From Adiantum capillus-veneris (lineage: Eukaryota > Streptophyta > Polypodiopsida > Polypodiales > Pteridaceae): a stretch of 64,000 bases of DNA. Positions within the stretch are counted from its first letter, which is position 1. Each line of letters opens with the position of its first letter. The position numbers and the translations under genes were made by a program. Shown in pieces: positions 11,353 to 24,207 of the stretch. The notes beneath the pieces were generated by a model, which worked only from the letters and a program-made list of their open reading frames with translations, was not told the origin of the DNA and made no database searches. The stretch is from contig CM043952.1 of assembly GCA_014529385.2 (NCBI GenBank), positions 64,940,370-65,004,369 on the forward strand, in the 5' to 3' direction.

Positions 11353-12420
11353 GCACAAGAGGTGGAGGGACCCATTGAGGCAACGTTGCAGAGAGCCTAG
11401 AGCAGTGGTGGCGAGAGGGAATTTAAATGCGCAGGCAGTTTGCTACTTTAAGATTTAGTATTAAAGTGAAATGGAATTTCAAGCCCGCTTAAATTCCAAC
11501 CTTTCAACCAAAAAGATTTTATATTTCCTTCTTATGAAATGAAAATGAATAACCCACCACCCATTTCATCTCCTCCCAGACACTGATTTTTGGTACCACC
11601 TAAACATGCTATCACCCAGATGCATCAAGGAGATCATCATTTACACTAATTGATTCATTTCTTGATGTAAGTGGGGAATTATAGTCTGCCCTTGCTTAGC
11701 ACCCTTCTTTGTGCTGCACATTCAAAATCAAACTCACGATGGGTGATAAACCATATTATAATCCTACCCATGTTCCAAGGTTTGCTAATGAGATAGAGTA
11801 GCACCTATTGGTCTACAAAGAAGAAAAAATTATTTGCAGGCAAATAGAATGTGAAGAAAGTGACTGCCCCAATACATATTGATTGCATGGTTACTAGAAG
11901 TTTTTGCTTGAAAGATTGTCCCAGTCTGATGTGGTAATTGGCCTCTCTACTTCAATCTACTATAGTGAAGGTAAACATGTATTGTACACTGCAACTAGTG
12001 ACTCTTGGGGAATCCACTTTCAAAAATACATATTGCACGTACATTCAAAAGGTATTTATAGAACCCCTCTACAATCATATGTTTCCATGAATTAAAAACC
12101 CCTTTTCTTTCATAAAATACTAAGTTTTTTTAAAAGCTTTCATTTTTTAACTCGCCAAGGAATGATGTTCTACAGAAAGACCTGAAGGTTATGGTGAGGA
12201 TGGGGGCAAGTGGTCCTTGGGTGGCAATTGGGGGCCCTTGGTGGCCCACCATTCTCCTTGTTGATTCTGTTTCAATCGGCCTTTTAGGGTGTTCGGTATG
12301 TTCGGATGCCTCCCCGCATGTCCTTGTGATGGAGGCTTGACTCTCCAAGAATCCTAGTGATCATTGGTTTTGGCTACTCGTGTCTGACGTCACTTCAATG
12401 ATGTGTTTGATCTCGAGTGG

Positions 12421-12600
12421 CACGTGATGGAGCCTCATGCTCCCCCCTTGTAATGGTGGTATGTCTACTCGACTGGCTTATCGTGTATTTGCAGTATTAT
12501 GTAATGTAGTGGCAGGTGATGGAGCCTTAGGCTCCCCCTTGAAACGGTGGTATGGCTATTCAGCTCGCTTATCATGTATTTGTCGTATTATGTAATGTTA
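12421..12600 (+). repeat. Two-copy tandem repeat, about 92 bp unit
   Basis: Copy 1 (12421-12512) and copy 2 (12513-12600) both run from GTGATGGAGCCT through GGTGGTATG and CGCTTATC-like text to GTATTATGTAATGT, with scattered substitutions. The wider stretch 11351-15150 otherwise shows no gene with recognisable motifs. Confidence 0.8.
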
Positions 12601-14311
12601 TAATTCTCATGTTGGGGTGGCTCCCCTGTTAGCCTGAATGATCGTACGGTTGTACATTGTGGGAGCCATGGCTTGCTTTGTAATACATTTTGTGATATAA
12701 TTTATCTCAAGTCACAGTTTGTGAGTACTGCCTAAAAAGAAACTTTTCCTATTCTAACCCCTCTTGTACATGTAATTATGTAACTCTTTGAAATATGAAA
12801 ACCCCCAACTCACCTGCTAAACTTACATATTTTGAGGTGGACCCATTAGGGCAGTGACTTGGACATTACCCAGAGGTCCCTCGGGTTTTTCCAAACTTCT
12901 GCCTACCATTTGTAAGAATATTATTCTCTTCCAGAGAGCTTGTTTTCCCCATCTCTCACAACTTGTGATGATCCAATGGAAGAACGTGGTTGCATGGCAA
13001 AGCTCTATACAATTTTGGTCCAAAAGCCTTCGTAAAAGAATAGGAAGTCACTAGCATAGCTGCATAAAACAACTCCTAAAAGACCTCTCTTTCTCACATT
13101 CAATTCATCCAACAAAGGCATGTGGCCACAAAGCATAGCTCTATGCAATTTTGTTTGGAAAACCCCGGTGAAAAGTTTAGGGTTTTAAATTTTGAAAAGC
13201 AGTTCAAAAGCACAAAGCCCAAAATAGAGAAGGTGGGCCAACTAAGCCACACTTTGGGCACCTTTTGGGCCAAAGGGAGGAGGGGGAGGAGAGTTGCCAA
13301 AGGTTTAGGATGCTTAGAATGGAGATTATTAAAATTGACATTTCTTTTTTATTAAAAAAAAAATTAATAGAGAGTGCAGGAACGTTGAAACACACGCACA
13401 CACCCTATGTACAACGGCCTCAGAGGTAGGGAGAGAGGCATCGCATTTGTTGGAAAATTGAACAATTTCTAAGCTTTTTGTAGTTTAATGGCAAAAGCCT
13501 TGTCCACCTCAACTTGCTCACGACCTACCTACAGAGGCACACGACTTGGGACTTTGTAATGTAGGCTACAAGAGACCCCACCTTTTTATGTTCAACGTTC
13601 AAACCCAGCATTTGAAAGCAACGTGGGGGCGGCCCTCCTCCCTCTTTTGAAATTTTGTATCTCACATTTGATTTTACTTTGTTTGCAAAACATGCTTGCA
13701 AAAAAACCTTTAAAATCTACCAAAACTTTTTTAGTCTATCGCAGGACTCAATTTTCTTAGTTCCGCGTTATAATAAAGTCATCTCCTTAGTTGTCTACTA
13801 CCATCCAAGAAGACTTTCTGCATCCACTTTTTTGCTCTAGCAAGCCAGGAATATTCCCTCTTTCCTTTCCTGGAAAGAGAGCCAACATGCCGATCTTGTT
13901 CTTTTTTCCCTTTTTTTTTGGCTTTTAAATTTAGGGGCAAAAATGCTTCTTAACTATCAAAATATATACGAAATCATCATGGTTTAAATTTGGTCCTCCC
14001 CCATACTTGCAACTAAATGTGTTCCCGCCGGTATTCATTGAGGCAGTGTGCCTTCTCGGGTGTAATTTTCCCTCTCTTTTGGAACGAGCTCTGTCTCGTG
14101 TATTTCGTCTTGCTAATATATTCACGCATATTCTCCAAAAAGTACTTATTAAGCTCCAAAAACCTTGCACTATTTAGGTTAAAACTTGCCCTTAAATTTT
14201 CTTCTGTGAGGGGGGGAACTCAAATTGAGGATGAGCATGGAGCACAGTCCATGTGCACAAAAACACCTCATTAGTGTCTAGGAAAGTCTTTTTTCTCTAG
14301 CCGTCCAAGTT

Positions 14312-14764
14312 TTGCTCCTAGAGAAGTTGCAAACCGGAAATTCTAGTAGAATTTTTCAAAGTTACAAGGTTTTTGAACTAAATTTCTGTATATTTGTCGG
14401 TTCTTCTACCTTTATCATGGTTTGCAACCAACTAATCGTCAAAACCGGCTCAGCTCCACCTCATAAGTTGGCCTCTGCAATGTTTGTACCGATATCGATG
14501 ATGGAAAAGACCTTGAAGTTAATGGGGCCATCCATAGATGGTCGACCTAATGTGGCAAGTACCTTCAAAATAAGTTGGCCAACTGGAAGAAATGATCCAA
14601 ACAATTGGAATAGGAAACTTGGTGGTGGAATAAAGTGGCATTGTGTGTTGAGGCTTTATAGGACAAGAAAATTAAAATTTTTGACACTCAAGAGAAAGGT
14701 GAGGGGGAGGGGAGGGGACTCACTGACAAGAGGCAAATGGGCTCACGTGCATTGGGGCAGGTAA
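14312..14764 (+). CDS. Hypothetical ORF, 150 residues, unsupported
   Basis: This is the longest ORF in an otherwise empty 3.7-kb stretch. It has no recognisable domain. The C-terminal third is basic (RKLKFLTLKRKVRGRG), and there is a short hydrophobic segment near residues 22-40. The base composition matches the surrounding AT-rich DNA and no splice or promoter signal stands out. It may be a chance ORF. Confidence 0.15.
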   Translation: MLLEKLQTGNSSRIFQSYKVFELNFCIFVGSSTFIMVCNQLIVKTGSAPPHKLASAMFVPISMMEKTLKLMGPSIDGRPNVASTFKISWPTGRNDPNNWNRKLGGGIKWHCVLRLYRTRKLKFLTLKRKVRGRGGDSLTRGKWAHVHWGR

Positions 14765-15160
14765 CAAAATGGTGTGCATGTGCAAGCTAACATTTAGCCA
14801 AGGAAAAGGTGGATTTAAATTTCTTTTTTAAACCCACTTTTTGCAAAAGATAGAATAAATACCAATTATTAGCTAATTTAAAAAGAAAGATTATTTAATT
14901 ACTAATTATCAATTGAGCTTGCAAGATAGCATTGGTTATTTTTAAAGGGGCCTTGAAAAGTCAAGCCAATCCTGGTTAGCACTTTCTCCCCTTGCATGTG
15001 GTCGGATTATCTCGCAAAAAAGTAAGGCTTTACAAAATAAATTATTATTAATTATTAGAAATTGAGAAAAAGCAAAGGTGCGAATGTGGAAGACAGACGG
15101 AGGGACAGTGGACTGGTGGAACCGTGGAAGCTTCCAAATGATAAAAAGAAGGGTTGCTTT

Positions 15161-15238
15161 CCGCTAGATTTAGCGGGGCTGCTGCTATTTTAGCGTATGT
15201 CGCTAGATGTAGCGCAGCTGCTGCTATTCTAGTGGCTG
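15161..15238 (+). repeat. Two-copy 39-bp tandem repeat
   Basis: Copies at 15161-15199 and 15200-15238 share CGCTAGAT.TAGCG..GCTGCTGCTATT. Each contains a small inverted repeat, CGCTA...TAGCG. Confidence 0.8.
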
Positions 15239-16069
15239 CCGGTGGATTTGTGCCCCATGCAGGCACGCAAACCTCCACGACCCATCACGTAGGCCCCCGC
15301 CTCAAAAGCCCAGTTTGGAGGTACCGTCCCTTACTCTAACCCCATTTCCTAAGGCCCTATTCACACGTGCATATATATTAGATCCGTCCCCCTCACAACA
15401 TGAGCCATCAAAACACCTCCCGTTGTCAATTTAAATCAGCCCCCATGCACGCAATGGCCCAAAGTATGCTTTTATCAGATAGTCTCCCTCACTTTTGGAC
15501 CATCTAAACACCTTCATTTGTCAATTCAACGATGGTATTTTTTTTTGTTTTGTTGGAATTGCTCTATGGAAAATCGACCTTCTTCCCACCAAATTCAATT
15601 CAAACATAGCTTTAACATCCTTTCTCATGACCAAAGTAGTGCCTCATTTTGCATGAATTGGCCAATTGTCAATCCTCGCATAGCACTTATCTTTGTTTTA
15701 CAACGGTTGATGTGTGGAGCATTGAGATTCTCAAAGAGATCTCTCTTTCATTGCATGTTTTCGAATTTAATATAGACTATCTGTTTTGCAAGAAATAGCC
15801 GGAGGAATTGAATTCGTGATGCCTAGCACAAATGCATAAGGTTTGCCACGACCCACATGTGTTTTCTGACTCCTTGAGCTTTCGAATCTACACCACTAAG
15901 TCCAGTTGATCAGTATGCCATCATGCTATCATGGTTGCATCTATATCTCTAGTTTGGAGTAGTTTGACGATAACCTTGTTCATCCTTTATATATAGCAAG
16001 GATTAAGACAAAGATGGGCCTTTGAAAATAACAGTAGAAGGCTAGCAGTAGACTTCCTTTTTCCAGAAA
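15239..16069. other. No recognisable gene
   Basis: AT-rich sequence with only short ORFs and no motif I can support. Confidence 0.5.
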
Positions 16070-16195
16070 GTTTAGAATGAGGTCAGTCGCTCAAAGCATT
16101 AATAACACGGAGTTTAAAATGAGGTCAGTCCCTTAAAGAATCAATAGCAGGGAGTTTAGAGTGACGTCAATCCCTTAAAGCATTCTTAGCACCGA
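16070..16195 (+). repeat. Three-copy 42-bp tandem repeat
   Basis: Units at 16070-16111, 16112-16153 and 16154-16195 each begin GTTTA.A.TGA.GTCA.TC and continue to a TAGCA/AACAC GGA-like end, with a few substitutions between copies. Confidence 0.85.
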
Positions 16196-16356
16196 ATCAA
16201 GATCATGGACGTTTTACAAGGAACACAGTAAAAGCATGCATCTAGGATCATGTTTAGATTATGGGAGCACTACACATTTATAATGTGTAGAGAATCTTAA
16301 TATTGGACTTTGTTTAAAGTGTGAGAATCATCGGTCACTATTGCTAACTTCCAATT

Positions 16357-16893
16357 GGTCACGTGTCCAGCTGTTGACTGATGTTGAACTCTTTGTGAAA
16401 GCTACATACTGAAAATCCCCCAAGGTGTGGTAAGTTTCACCTTTCTTCAAGAGTGGTATGTCACCAAGATTATTCTATGCAGTGTATCATCACGTGTATC
16501 TACAAACTAATCCTCTTGTATCTTAGACTAGTAGGTCTAGTATGAAAAACGCCTTGTTGAAAAGCTATGGGCAGCAGTTTGCAACAATGCACTTGGCCTC
16601 TACTTTGGGGACCCTTAGGACAATGTGGTCATGTGTCCAACTGTTGACTGATGTTGAACTCTCTGTGATAGCTACATGTTGAAAATCCCCCAAGGTGTGG
16701 TAAGTTTCACCTTTCTTCAAGAGTGGTATGTCACCAATATCATTCTATGGAGTGTATCATCACATGTATCTACAAACTAATCCTCTTGTAGCTTAGACTA
16801 GTAGGTCTAGTATGGAAAACACCTTGTTGAAAAGCTATGGGCAGTTTGCAATAGTGCACTTGGCCTCTACTTTGGGGACCCTTAGGACAATGT
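16357..16893 (+). repeat. Two-copy tandem duplication, about 270 bp unit
   Basis: ACGTGTCCAGCTGTTGACTG at 16361 recurs almost identically at 16631, and similarity continues through the whole unit to GGGACCCTTAGGACAATGTG. A third, short partial copy (CACTTTGCCTCTACCTTAG) follows at about 16903. Confidence 0.85.
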
Positions 16894-17005
16894 GAGGGGG
16901 TTTCAATAGCGCACTTTGCCTCTACCTTAGAAAGCTAGCGGACAATATCTTGGCAAGTGACTCATAATATTTATTAGTACAATATTGTGAAGCTCTTCAC
17001 TTTAT

Positions 17006-17130
17006 TTTTTGCACATACAAAGGGGTGTTAGTACTAGAGGTACTTCCAATATAAATTGTAAATTGTGAATTTTTGCACATACAAAGGGGTGTTAGTACTA
17101 GTGGTAATTACAATATAAATTGTAAAATAA
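17006..17130 (+). repeat. Two-copy 64-bp tandem repeat
   Basis: GCACATACAAAGGGGTGTTA occurs at 17011 and 17075, and both copies extend to an AATATAAATTGTAAA end. Confidence 0.85.
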
Positions 17131-17249
17131 GGAATGTTAGAGAAAGAAACATTAAGTTCTTTGTATTATTGGGCATATGCATTACGTCATCCTGTGAGAA
17201 TTTGCCTTGCCATATATTAATGACAACGGCACATGTCCTATATGTGCAA

Positions 17250-18696
17250 TATGATACACTATATCATCCTTAGTGTAACCATAACCAAGGCTATCCAAGG
17301 TTTGCAAGTCCTTAAATCATTCATATGGTTGGTCATGTGATTTGATACACCTGAATCAACATACCATACAATATCACCGCACTTGATACATTTGCAAACA
17401 TAGCATTCATCATATACTCCATATCAAATAATCATCTAGCTTGTTTGCACCTCTAGTAGTAGTAGCATAAATTGTTTTGCTCCTTTCTTGGTGCATTGCC
17501 TGCCCATGTCCACCATATCCTTCCATTGTTATTTGCATTGTTTCAATGAAAGTTCTAGGACCTTTTTGACTCCTCTTGCCTTGAATTTTTTATCTACCAC
17601 CAATATTCTATCTTTGATTATCATGTATCTCTTGTCTGCCTTGATTTTGATTCCATGGCTATGATCACCTCCTTGAATGCATCTCTTCCTCTACTTCGAC
17701 CTCTATTGTTGTTGTATAAGACCTCCTCATAATTACTTTCTCCTTTTCAAGATGATTCTTGACCAATGTTCTTTTATTCCACTTACAACATAGACAGAAG
17801 ATATATAAAATTTGAAATGTTTTCCCAAATATGAATAGAGGTCTTAAATTTCTTGAGCATTAATGGTGTGAAACCATGCAAGAAACACCAATGGATGCAA
17901 GGGATTCACATACGTCATTAACCTTGAGAACACGATCAAACATAGATAGAACTTTTTTTGCACAATAGTCAATTTTGTCTTCAACTACAACATTCTTGGC
18001 TTATTATTTTTAGTCAATCTAGCAAGAGCAGTTTGTTCTAAGCCCCCGTGGAATTTTGCATTCTATAACAATACCCGTAAAAACAATAGTACTAGTCAAG
18101 TTTCCTGCAACACCAAAATTATACATCTACAAAAAATTGAACATTAGCATTCCTGCACACAAACGTACTCCAACTCTAAAATGGAGGACAAAATATACCC
18201 AAAATGGAAATCTAGGTACCAAAGTATAGTTCAAATGACCATCAGAATCCCAAATCACACCATCCCTCGTATAAGCTGTTGAAATCAAAGATGTTCACCA
18301 ACGCCTCGTGAAAATCCTAGGGGTGGGTGTATTGCTAACATGCAAAACAGGAAAATGGAGAAACCCTAACCCTCAAGCACTTCTTTTGCTTCTCCTCCGT
18401 GCTACTCACAACTAAATAGCCACAACTAGGCTCTAATACCATGGATAGAGATGGAGAAGGAGAGATAGTGAGGTCTTTGACACATGGACATAGCCAAGAG
18501 AGTATACAATGGAGATGGAGGTTGAAAGATGCGTCTTCTTCTTCCTTACTCAAAATGTTGATCAAAGTTACAAAACATAAGTGAGAAATACAACCATAAG
18601 GGAAAATTTGGATTCTCAAAGAGGCCCTATAAGCATGCTCACATACTCTCTCTTCTCCAAAATGGGTGCACGATAACATTTTCTGCAAATGAACTT
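17250..18696 (-). mobile_element. Copia-like gag remnant with primer site and LTR piece
   Basis: On the minus strand TGGTATTAGAGC (18441-18430) resembles the initiator Met-tRNA primer site. LTR-like DNA begins at 18442, and degenerate gag-like sequence lies to the left, including a C-terminal NNRGRSRGRDAFKEVI segment near 17700. The frames are heavily broken. The presumed LTR is interrupted at 18696 by the better-preserved copia element at 18697-24202 and probably resumes after 24207. The assignment rests mainly on the primer site and the Arg/Gly-rich gag tail. Confidence 0.45.
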
Positions 18697-18921
18697 TGCT
18701 GGAATTAGGTTGCAGGAAAACACACAATCTTGGAGAAGATGAAGAAGCTCAAGGCACACAACAGAGAGTAGTATTACTTGGTGTGCAATGGAAAGACAAG
18801 TTAGCCCTAGAGTGATGGGGTATATACAATGCACGGGGGAAAACCCTCCTAGTGAGGGAGAAGATACCCCGACGGTCTTAAGTGTGTTCACACACATCAC
18901 TACCGTATTTATATGGTAACA
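18697..18921 (-). repeat. 3' LTR of nested copia element
   Basis: This matches 23974-24202 over its length, including GATGAAGAAGCTCAAGGCAC and GTGTGTTCACACACATCACTACC, with several substitutions and small indels. Its minus-strand start is TGTTACCATATAAATACGG, containing a TATA box. Confidence 0.9.
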
Positions 18922-19020
18922 AATCCCCCTGGTAGTGATGCGGTGAACAAGAGCTGGCACATAATGTATAGGGAAGTGACATGCCCTGAGTGCATGATCA
19001 ATCCACAAAGGGGAGTAAGC

Positions 19021-19482
19021 TCAAAGCTTTGCGGAAAGCTTTGAACTTCTCACAAGGCAATGCCTTGTGAACATATATGCAAGGTCGTCCTGTGTTGGCA
19101 CATAAGCCAAGCTGATCTCTCTTGCTGAGAGTTTTTCCCTGACATAATGGTTATGCACCTCAATGTGCTTTGTGCGAGCATGAAAAATTGGGTTCCTCAC
19201 AACTGCCAATGCGCTCTAATTTTCAGTGTAGATGATGTTGGTAGTGTCATATCCAACACCCAAACTAGCCATAAGGTGTTTGAGTCATACACACACAATT
19301 GTAGCTATGAGGACTTCTCTGTACTTAGCCTCACAATTGGAAGTAGCCATAGTAGGTTGCTTCTTGCTCAAGCATGATATGCATGAACTTTCGAGTATGA
19401 AACAAGAACCACTTGTGGACACTCGCGTGCCAAAACAACCAGCCCAATCTGAGTCCAAAAAAGCATGTAAATCTGGCAGCAA
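19021..19482 (-). pseudogene. Copia RNase H remnant
   Basis: Minus-strand fragments carry the copia RNase H signature: LHAFLDSDWAGC and SSCISCLSKKQPTMATSNCEAKY (19482-19285), then ARTKHIEVHNHYVREKL with a terminal DDLAYMFTR (19209-19021). These are the C-terminal end of pol, broken into separate frames. Confidence 0.85.
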
Positions 19483-19833
19483 TGATCTCCCTTGGCCTAA
19501 AACAAGCTAAGATTCACAGTGCCACTCAAGTAGAAAAAAAATCCTCTTGATAACCTGCCAATGCTTAGACCCTGGGCTATGCATAAATCTATTGACCTGT
19601 GAGACTACAAAATGAATATCCGGCTTTGTATTGCATATATAAATAAGGCATCCAATAATAGTCTAGTAAAGAGTGACATCGACAGGATCACTAGCATCAT
19701 GAAGACTCAACTTCAAACCTAGTTCCATGGGAGTAGAAATAGGTTTGCAATCCTCAAGTCCAAACTTACATATAGTAATGTCTATATGTAACTTGTTTGG
19801 ACACAAGGCAATACCACCATCATGTTGCTTAAA

Positions 19834-20830
19834 CTATATGCCCAAGTAATGACGCAACAGTCCCAAATCTTTCATCTTGAAAGTAGCATTCAAATCAGCT
19901 TTAAATTCAACAATATATGTCTCATTGGGTCCAGTGATCAACAAATCATCAACATAAAGAACGACAATGAGAAGTACATCACCCTCATGCTTTACATACA
20001 AAGTGCTTTCTATTGGACTCTTACGAAAGCCTTGTTTAACCAAATGAGTGTCAGCTTTCTCATACCAAGCACGAAGAGATTGCTTTAACTCATACAAAGC
20101 TTTCTTGCATTTGCATACTTTATCTTCTTGACCTTTAATGAAAAACCGTGAGGCTGTGTTACATAAACTTTCTCACATATATCACCATTCAAGAAAGCAG
20201 TAACAATATCTAATTGGTGTACATCCCATCCAAAATGAGTGCCAAGCACATAGAAAACACACAGTAGTCATGAAACAAGTGGGTGCAAAAATATCTTCAT
20301 AATCTATGCCTTTCTACTATGAATAACCTTTTGCAAAACTTCAAGCCTTATAGCGATCAATTTCACCATCCGGCTTACGTTTCAACTTGTAAACCCACTT
20401 CGTACCTATGGAATTTTTGCCAGTAGGAAAATCACATAAGTCCAATGATGTCTCATTTTCTATAAGTGCATCATATTCTGATTTCATGGAAGCCATTCAA
20501 TTTTCAAAATTTTGTGCTTTATCAAAAGATAGTGGTTCCTCTAAATCACATAAGCTAGAAACACCCAAAGCATAACAATCGGATGCATAAGATGCATGGT
20601 GAGAACCTGAATGAGTACGGCTAGACAAAGGTGCATCTAATTTACTATCATGCAAAGTATGCACCATCCATTTTGGCATACCTCTAGCCTGCTCATTCTC
20701 AGCCCTTTCCACATCAAGTACATCTGCTCCAATAAAAGGGTGACCCGTAGCATTTTTTGAAACCCCCATAGACTGTACATTTGCCTCATTTGAATTTACA
20801 TTCAAATTTCCACCATTGAAAAGAGGCAAT
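19834..20830 (-). pseudogene. Copia reverse transcriptase remnant
   Basis: The 20097-19834 frame carries the RT end region: YELKQSLRAWYEKAD, the catalytic block VLYVDDLLITG and MKDLGLLRHYLGI. Upstream text near 20830-20497 is the linker before RT. In-frame stops separate the pieces. RT copies element RNA to cDNA, but this copy cannot make an intact enzyme. Confidence 0.85.
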
Positions 20831-21017
20831 AAACTGTCATAAATGTCCTATAAGCGCACATTATTATCTTGAGTACATGAAAACAAGGGCTGAACAGAAT
20901 CTTCCACAAACACAACATCTCGTGAAACCAAGATATGCTTTGTTTGCGGATAGTACAACCTGTAACCTTTGCTTTCAGTACTATAACTAACAAAAATGCA
21001 TTTAACAACCTCATCAT

Positions 21018-21812
21018 CTAATTTCTTGCATTGTGTTTGTGGCACCAAATCATAATTTGTTTATAAGTTAAATAACCAAAAACACGCATGTGATCAATAG
21101 AAGGCTTTCTATCATTCCATGCTTCATATGGAGTCATAAACTGCAAAGCTTTGATAGGACACCTATTGAGTACATAATTAGCACACATGATGGGCTCAAG
21201 CCAAAACGAATGTGGTAAAGCTTGACTCTTAACCATACATCGTGCCATCTCTGTAAAAATGACCTATTTTTTCTTTCAGCAACACCATTCTGTTAAGGTG
21301 TATACAACAATGTACATTGGTATTTTATCCCACAACTAGCCAAAAATGCATTAAACTCATGAGACATATACTCTCTCCCCCCCACCCCCATATGAATAGA
21401 GGGTGTCCATAGCACATTTAAAGACATTTTCAGCCATAGCTAGAAATTTTTTGAAACACATGAACACTTTGGACTTAGCTTTAAGCAGATACACCCATGC
21501 ATGCATGGAGTAATCATGAATTAAAGTCACGAAGCAAAGGTAATTTCCCAAGGACAGAGTTTGCATGGGCCCACAAACATCACTATGCACAAGTTGCAAT
21601 CTTCATGTAGCCCTAACTAAACCATCCTTTGAAAAATTTGAATGTTGCATCTTATACAAAATGCATCCTTCACAAACATGCTTTGCAGGTGCTTCAAGAG
21701 GTGGCAAAGAAGCAACCATATCCGATTTTTGCAAACGTAGAAAACTGGAAAAATTCAGATGCCCAAAACTTGCATGCCAGAGTTTTGCATCTGAAATAGC
21801 CTTTGAATCCAC
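21018..21812 (-). pseudogene. Copia integrase remnant
   Basis: The GAG-pre-integrase segment (LWHASFGHLNFSSFLRL...CEGCILYKM, 21812-21603) supplies the zinc-binding HHCC part. The catalytic core starts at LVHSDVCGPMQTLSLG (21599), where the Asp is the first of the DDE triad. It continues near 21248 with SFWLEPIMCANYVLNRCP. Frame changes lie between 21357 and 21250. Confidence 0.85.
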
Positions 21813-21945
21813 AACTACATTTGCAAACTTCTACCCACACTGTCATACAAAGTGAGCTTATATAGCCCATGGCATAAAATACAAGATGCAACAATTTCAT
21901 CACCAAAATTGAGATCATGAATTGTACATCTTTAATCCACAAATT

Positions 21946-23600
21946 TCACAACAAGACCAAGTCTAGTGAGTGCAGATACATACAAAAGACTATTTTTTTT
22001 CCAGGTACATAAATTGCATCAACAAGTGTGAAAGAACTACCATTCTCAATAGTTGGCACAATCTTTCCAACTCCCTTGACCGGATAAGAGGCATTGTTGG
22101 CACAAGTGATTGTTTCCTCGTGAGGGACATCCTCAAGAGAGGTAAGCAAGTCACGATGAGAGGTAATGTGCTTTGTAGCACCACTGTCAACCACACATGT
22201 GAATCTACAACAACTGACATACATTCATCATGGGATAGAAGGATCATCAATGCACTCTACACTAAATGTCCACAATTCGTTTGCATTAGCATCATAATCT
22301 CCTTTCACAAAAGACTCTACAAGAGTTGCATTTGTAGTGGAACCAACCTGATTTCAATTTAGGACACTGCTTGATCAAGTGATCATTAGACTTGAAATAA
22401 TGACCACACATCTTCTTTTTTCCCTTTTCACCAGAATTCTCAGACAAAGTGTTTCCAACAGAAGCATTAGAAATAGGTGATTTTACACTTGCAAGAGAAC
22501 CATGAGAAGTGGCTACATTGCTGTTACCACCTTTTCTTTGAGTAACAATAAAATCTTGTTGAGATGCATGTTGTTTAGCCCTGTTCTTTCTTCAAAGTGA
22601 CTCTTGCAACAGTAATGAGCATAATACATTAGGATTTCCTTGGGTCATAAGTCTCCAAATACTAGCATAAATCAGGTAAGAATCTGGCAGAGCATCAAGA
22701 ACAGTCTGCATAAGGGAATTGTCTGAAATGACTTCGCCTACAGAAATGAGTTTCTCATTTGTATCCTTGATACCAGTAAGAAAAGTTTCCATGTCATCTT
22801 TCTCAAAGCTTGTTGAACTCCATGTTGTTTACATGTTCTTTCTTCAAAGTGACTCTTGCAACAACAATGTGCATAATGCATCAAACTTGACAACATCAGG
22901 ATCTCCTTGGGTCATAAATCTCCAAGTACTAGCAAAAATCGGGTAAGAATCTGGCAAAGCATCAAGAACAATCTGCACAAGGAAATTGTCTGTAATGACT
23001 TCGCCTGCAGAAATGAGTTGCCCCTTTATATCCTTGATACCAACAAGAAAAGTTTCCATGCCATCTTCCTCATGCATAATCTTCAACTCCAGCTCTTTAT
23101 GTAGAAAAATAATTTTAGCCTCATTCTGATTTTCATAAAGACCAGCTAGAATATCCCAAGCCTATTTTGCAGATTTAGCTGCATAATCTTCAACTCCAGC
23201 TCTTTATGTAGAAAAATAATTTTAGCCTCATTGTGATTTGCATAAAGACCAGCTAGAATATTCCAAGCCTATTTTGCAGATTTAGCTGAATGAATGTGAG
23301 CAGTAACAACATACTTCACAGATAACGCAATCAATACATGAGCCTAGTCATCTCTAATATTCCAACGAGCATGCTCAACCGTAGTCAAAACAACTCTAGC
23401 AGTAGCAACCCTGTCACCAAAACCTGCAACATCCTCAACATTGCTTGTATCCACAGAACCAAGACGTACATCAATACCCTACACAACATTTCAAACACCC
23501 TTTGACACAAGAACATGTTGCCTCATGTAAGCCCACATTGGGTGATTTTTCCCATCTAATTTATCCTTAGCAACAAACACTTGAACACATCTGTGTTGTT
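21946..23600 (-). pseudogene. Copia gag and protease remnant with internal duplications
   Basis: The protease active-site region CVVDSGATKHITSHRDL lies near 22200. Upstream gag fragments (LISAGEVITDNFLVQIVLDALPDSYP and a near-identical copy) belong to the UBN2-type copia gag. Two tandem duplications disrupt gag: 22583-22834 repeated at 22835-23080, and 23074-23180 repeated at 23181-23287. The gag start is near 23610 (minus strand), about 360 bases inside the primer site. Confidence 0.8.
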
Positions 23601-23973
23601 GTTAGCCATGGTGAGTGCCTGCACATGATGTGAAAACTGCCCGAAAAGAGGAGAAATGAAGTGGGACTAACATGTGCTATATAGCACAACCCAGAGAAGA
23701 CTATACAGGACCTGTTATGCAAAAAAAAGCATTGACAAAAAAATTTTATAAAGGACAAAAATGCCTACATGGTACTACCTGTAGTGAAAATGGAGGCTGA
23801 AATTAGCCCCAATGGAGATTTTGAGCAGACCATGCTCTACGAGCTCTCCTGAGGTATTTGTTGACCTACTAACGCTCACCAAAGCTCACTGAAATATGAG
23901 AAAGTAAACAAGCATGTCGTGACAATGTTGTGGCGACTAAGCCCGAGAGGACACGGCCTACTATGATACCAAT

Positions 23974-24202
23974 TGTTAAAATTAGGGTTGCAGGGAAACA
24001 CACACAAATTGGAGTAGATGAAGAAGCTCAAGGCACACAATAAAGAGTAGTATTACTTGGTGTGCAATGGAAATATAAGCTAGCCCTAGAGTGATGGGAA
24101 TATATACAATGCACGGGCTGAAAAACCTCCTAGTGAGGGAAAAAATGCCTTGATGGTCCTAAGTGTGTTCACACACATCACTACCACATGTATATGGTAA
24201 CA
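23974..24202 (-). repeat. 5' LTR of nested copia element
   Basis: This is the partner of 18697-18921. On the minus strand it ends ...TTTTAACA, then two bases, then the primer site TGGTATCATAG. Confidence 0.9.
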
Positions 24203-24207
24203 ACCTT

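Larger units (their letters stand above)
18697..24202 (-). mobile_element. Ty1/copia retrotransposon, decayed, nested
   Basis: LTRs at 18697-18921 and 23974-24202 flank copia domains in minus-strand order: gag, protease, integrase, RT, RNase H. The flanking 5-mers AACTT (18692-18696) and ACCTT (24203-24207) look like a target duplication with one mismatch. A purine-rich tract (CCAGGGGG on the minus strand) abuts the 3' LTR, and the 5' LTR is followed by TGGTATCATAG. A TATAAATA box lies just inside the LTR start. Stops and frame changes throughout mean it is not autonomous. Confidence 0.9.

Noticed and set aside
11034-11400. Long Arg-Glu and Ser-Leu repeat proteins on both strands
   Set aside because: They are translations of (GA)n/(CT)n dinucleotides, open in several frames at once. 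The same applies at 30175-30378, 34004-34518, 37120-37970, 38105-38547, 39912-41566, 48823-49265 and 62178-62423.
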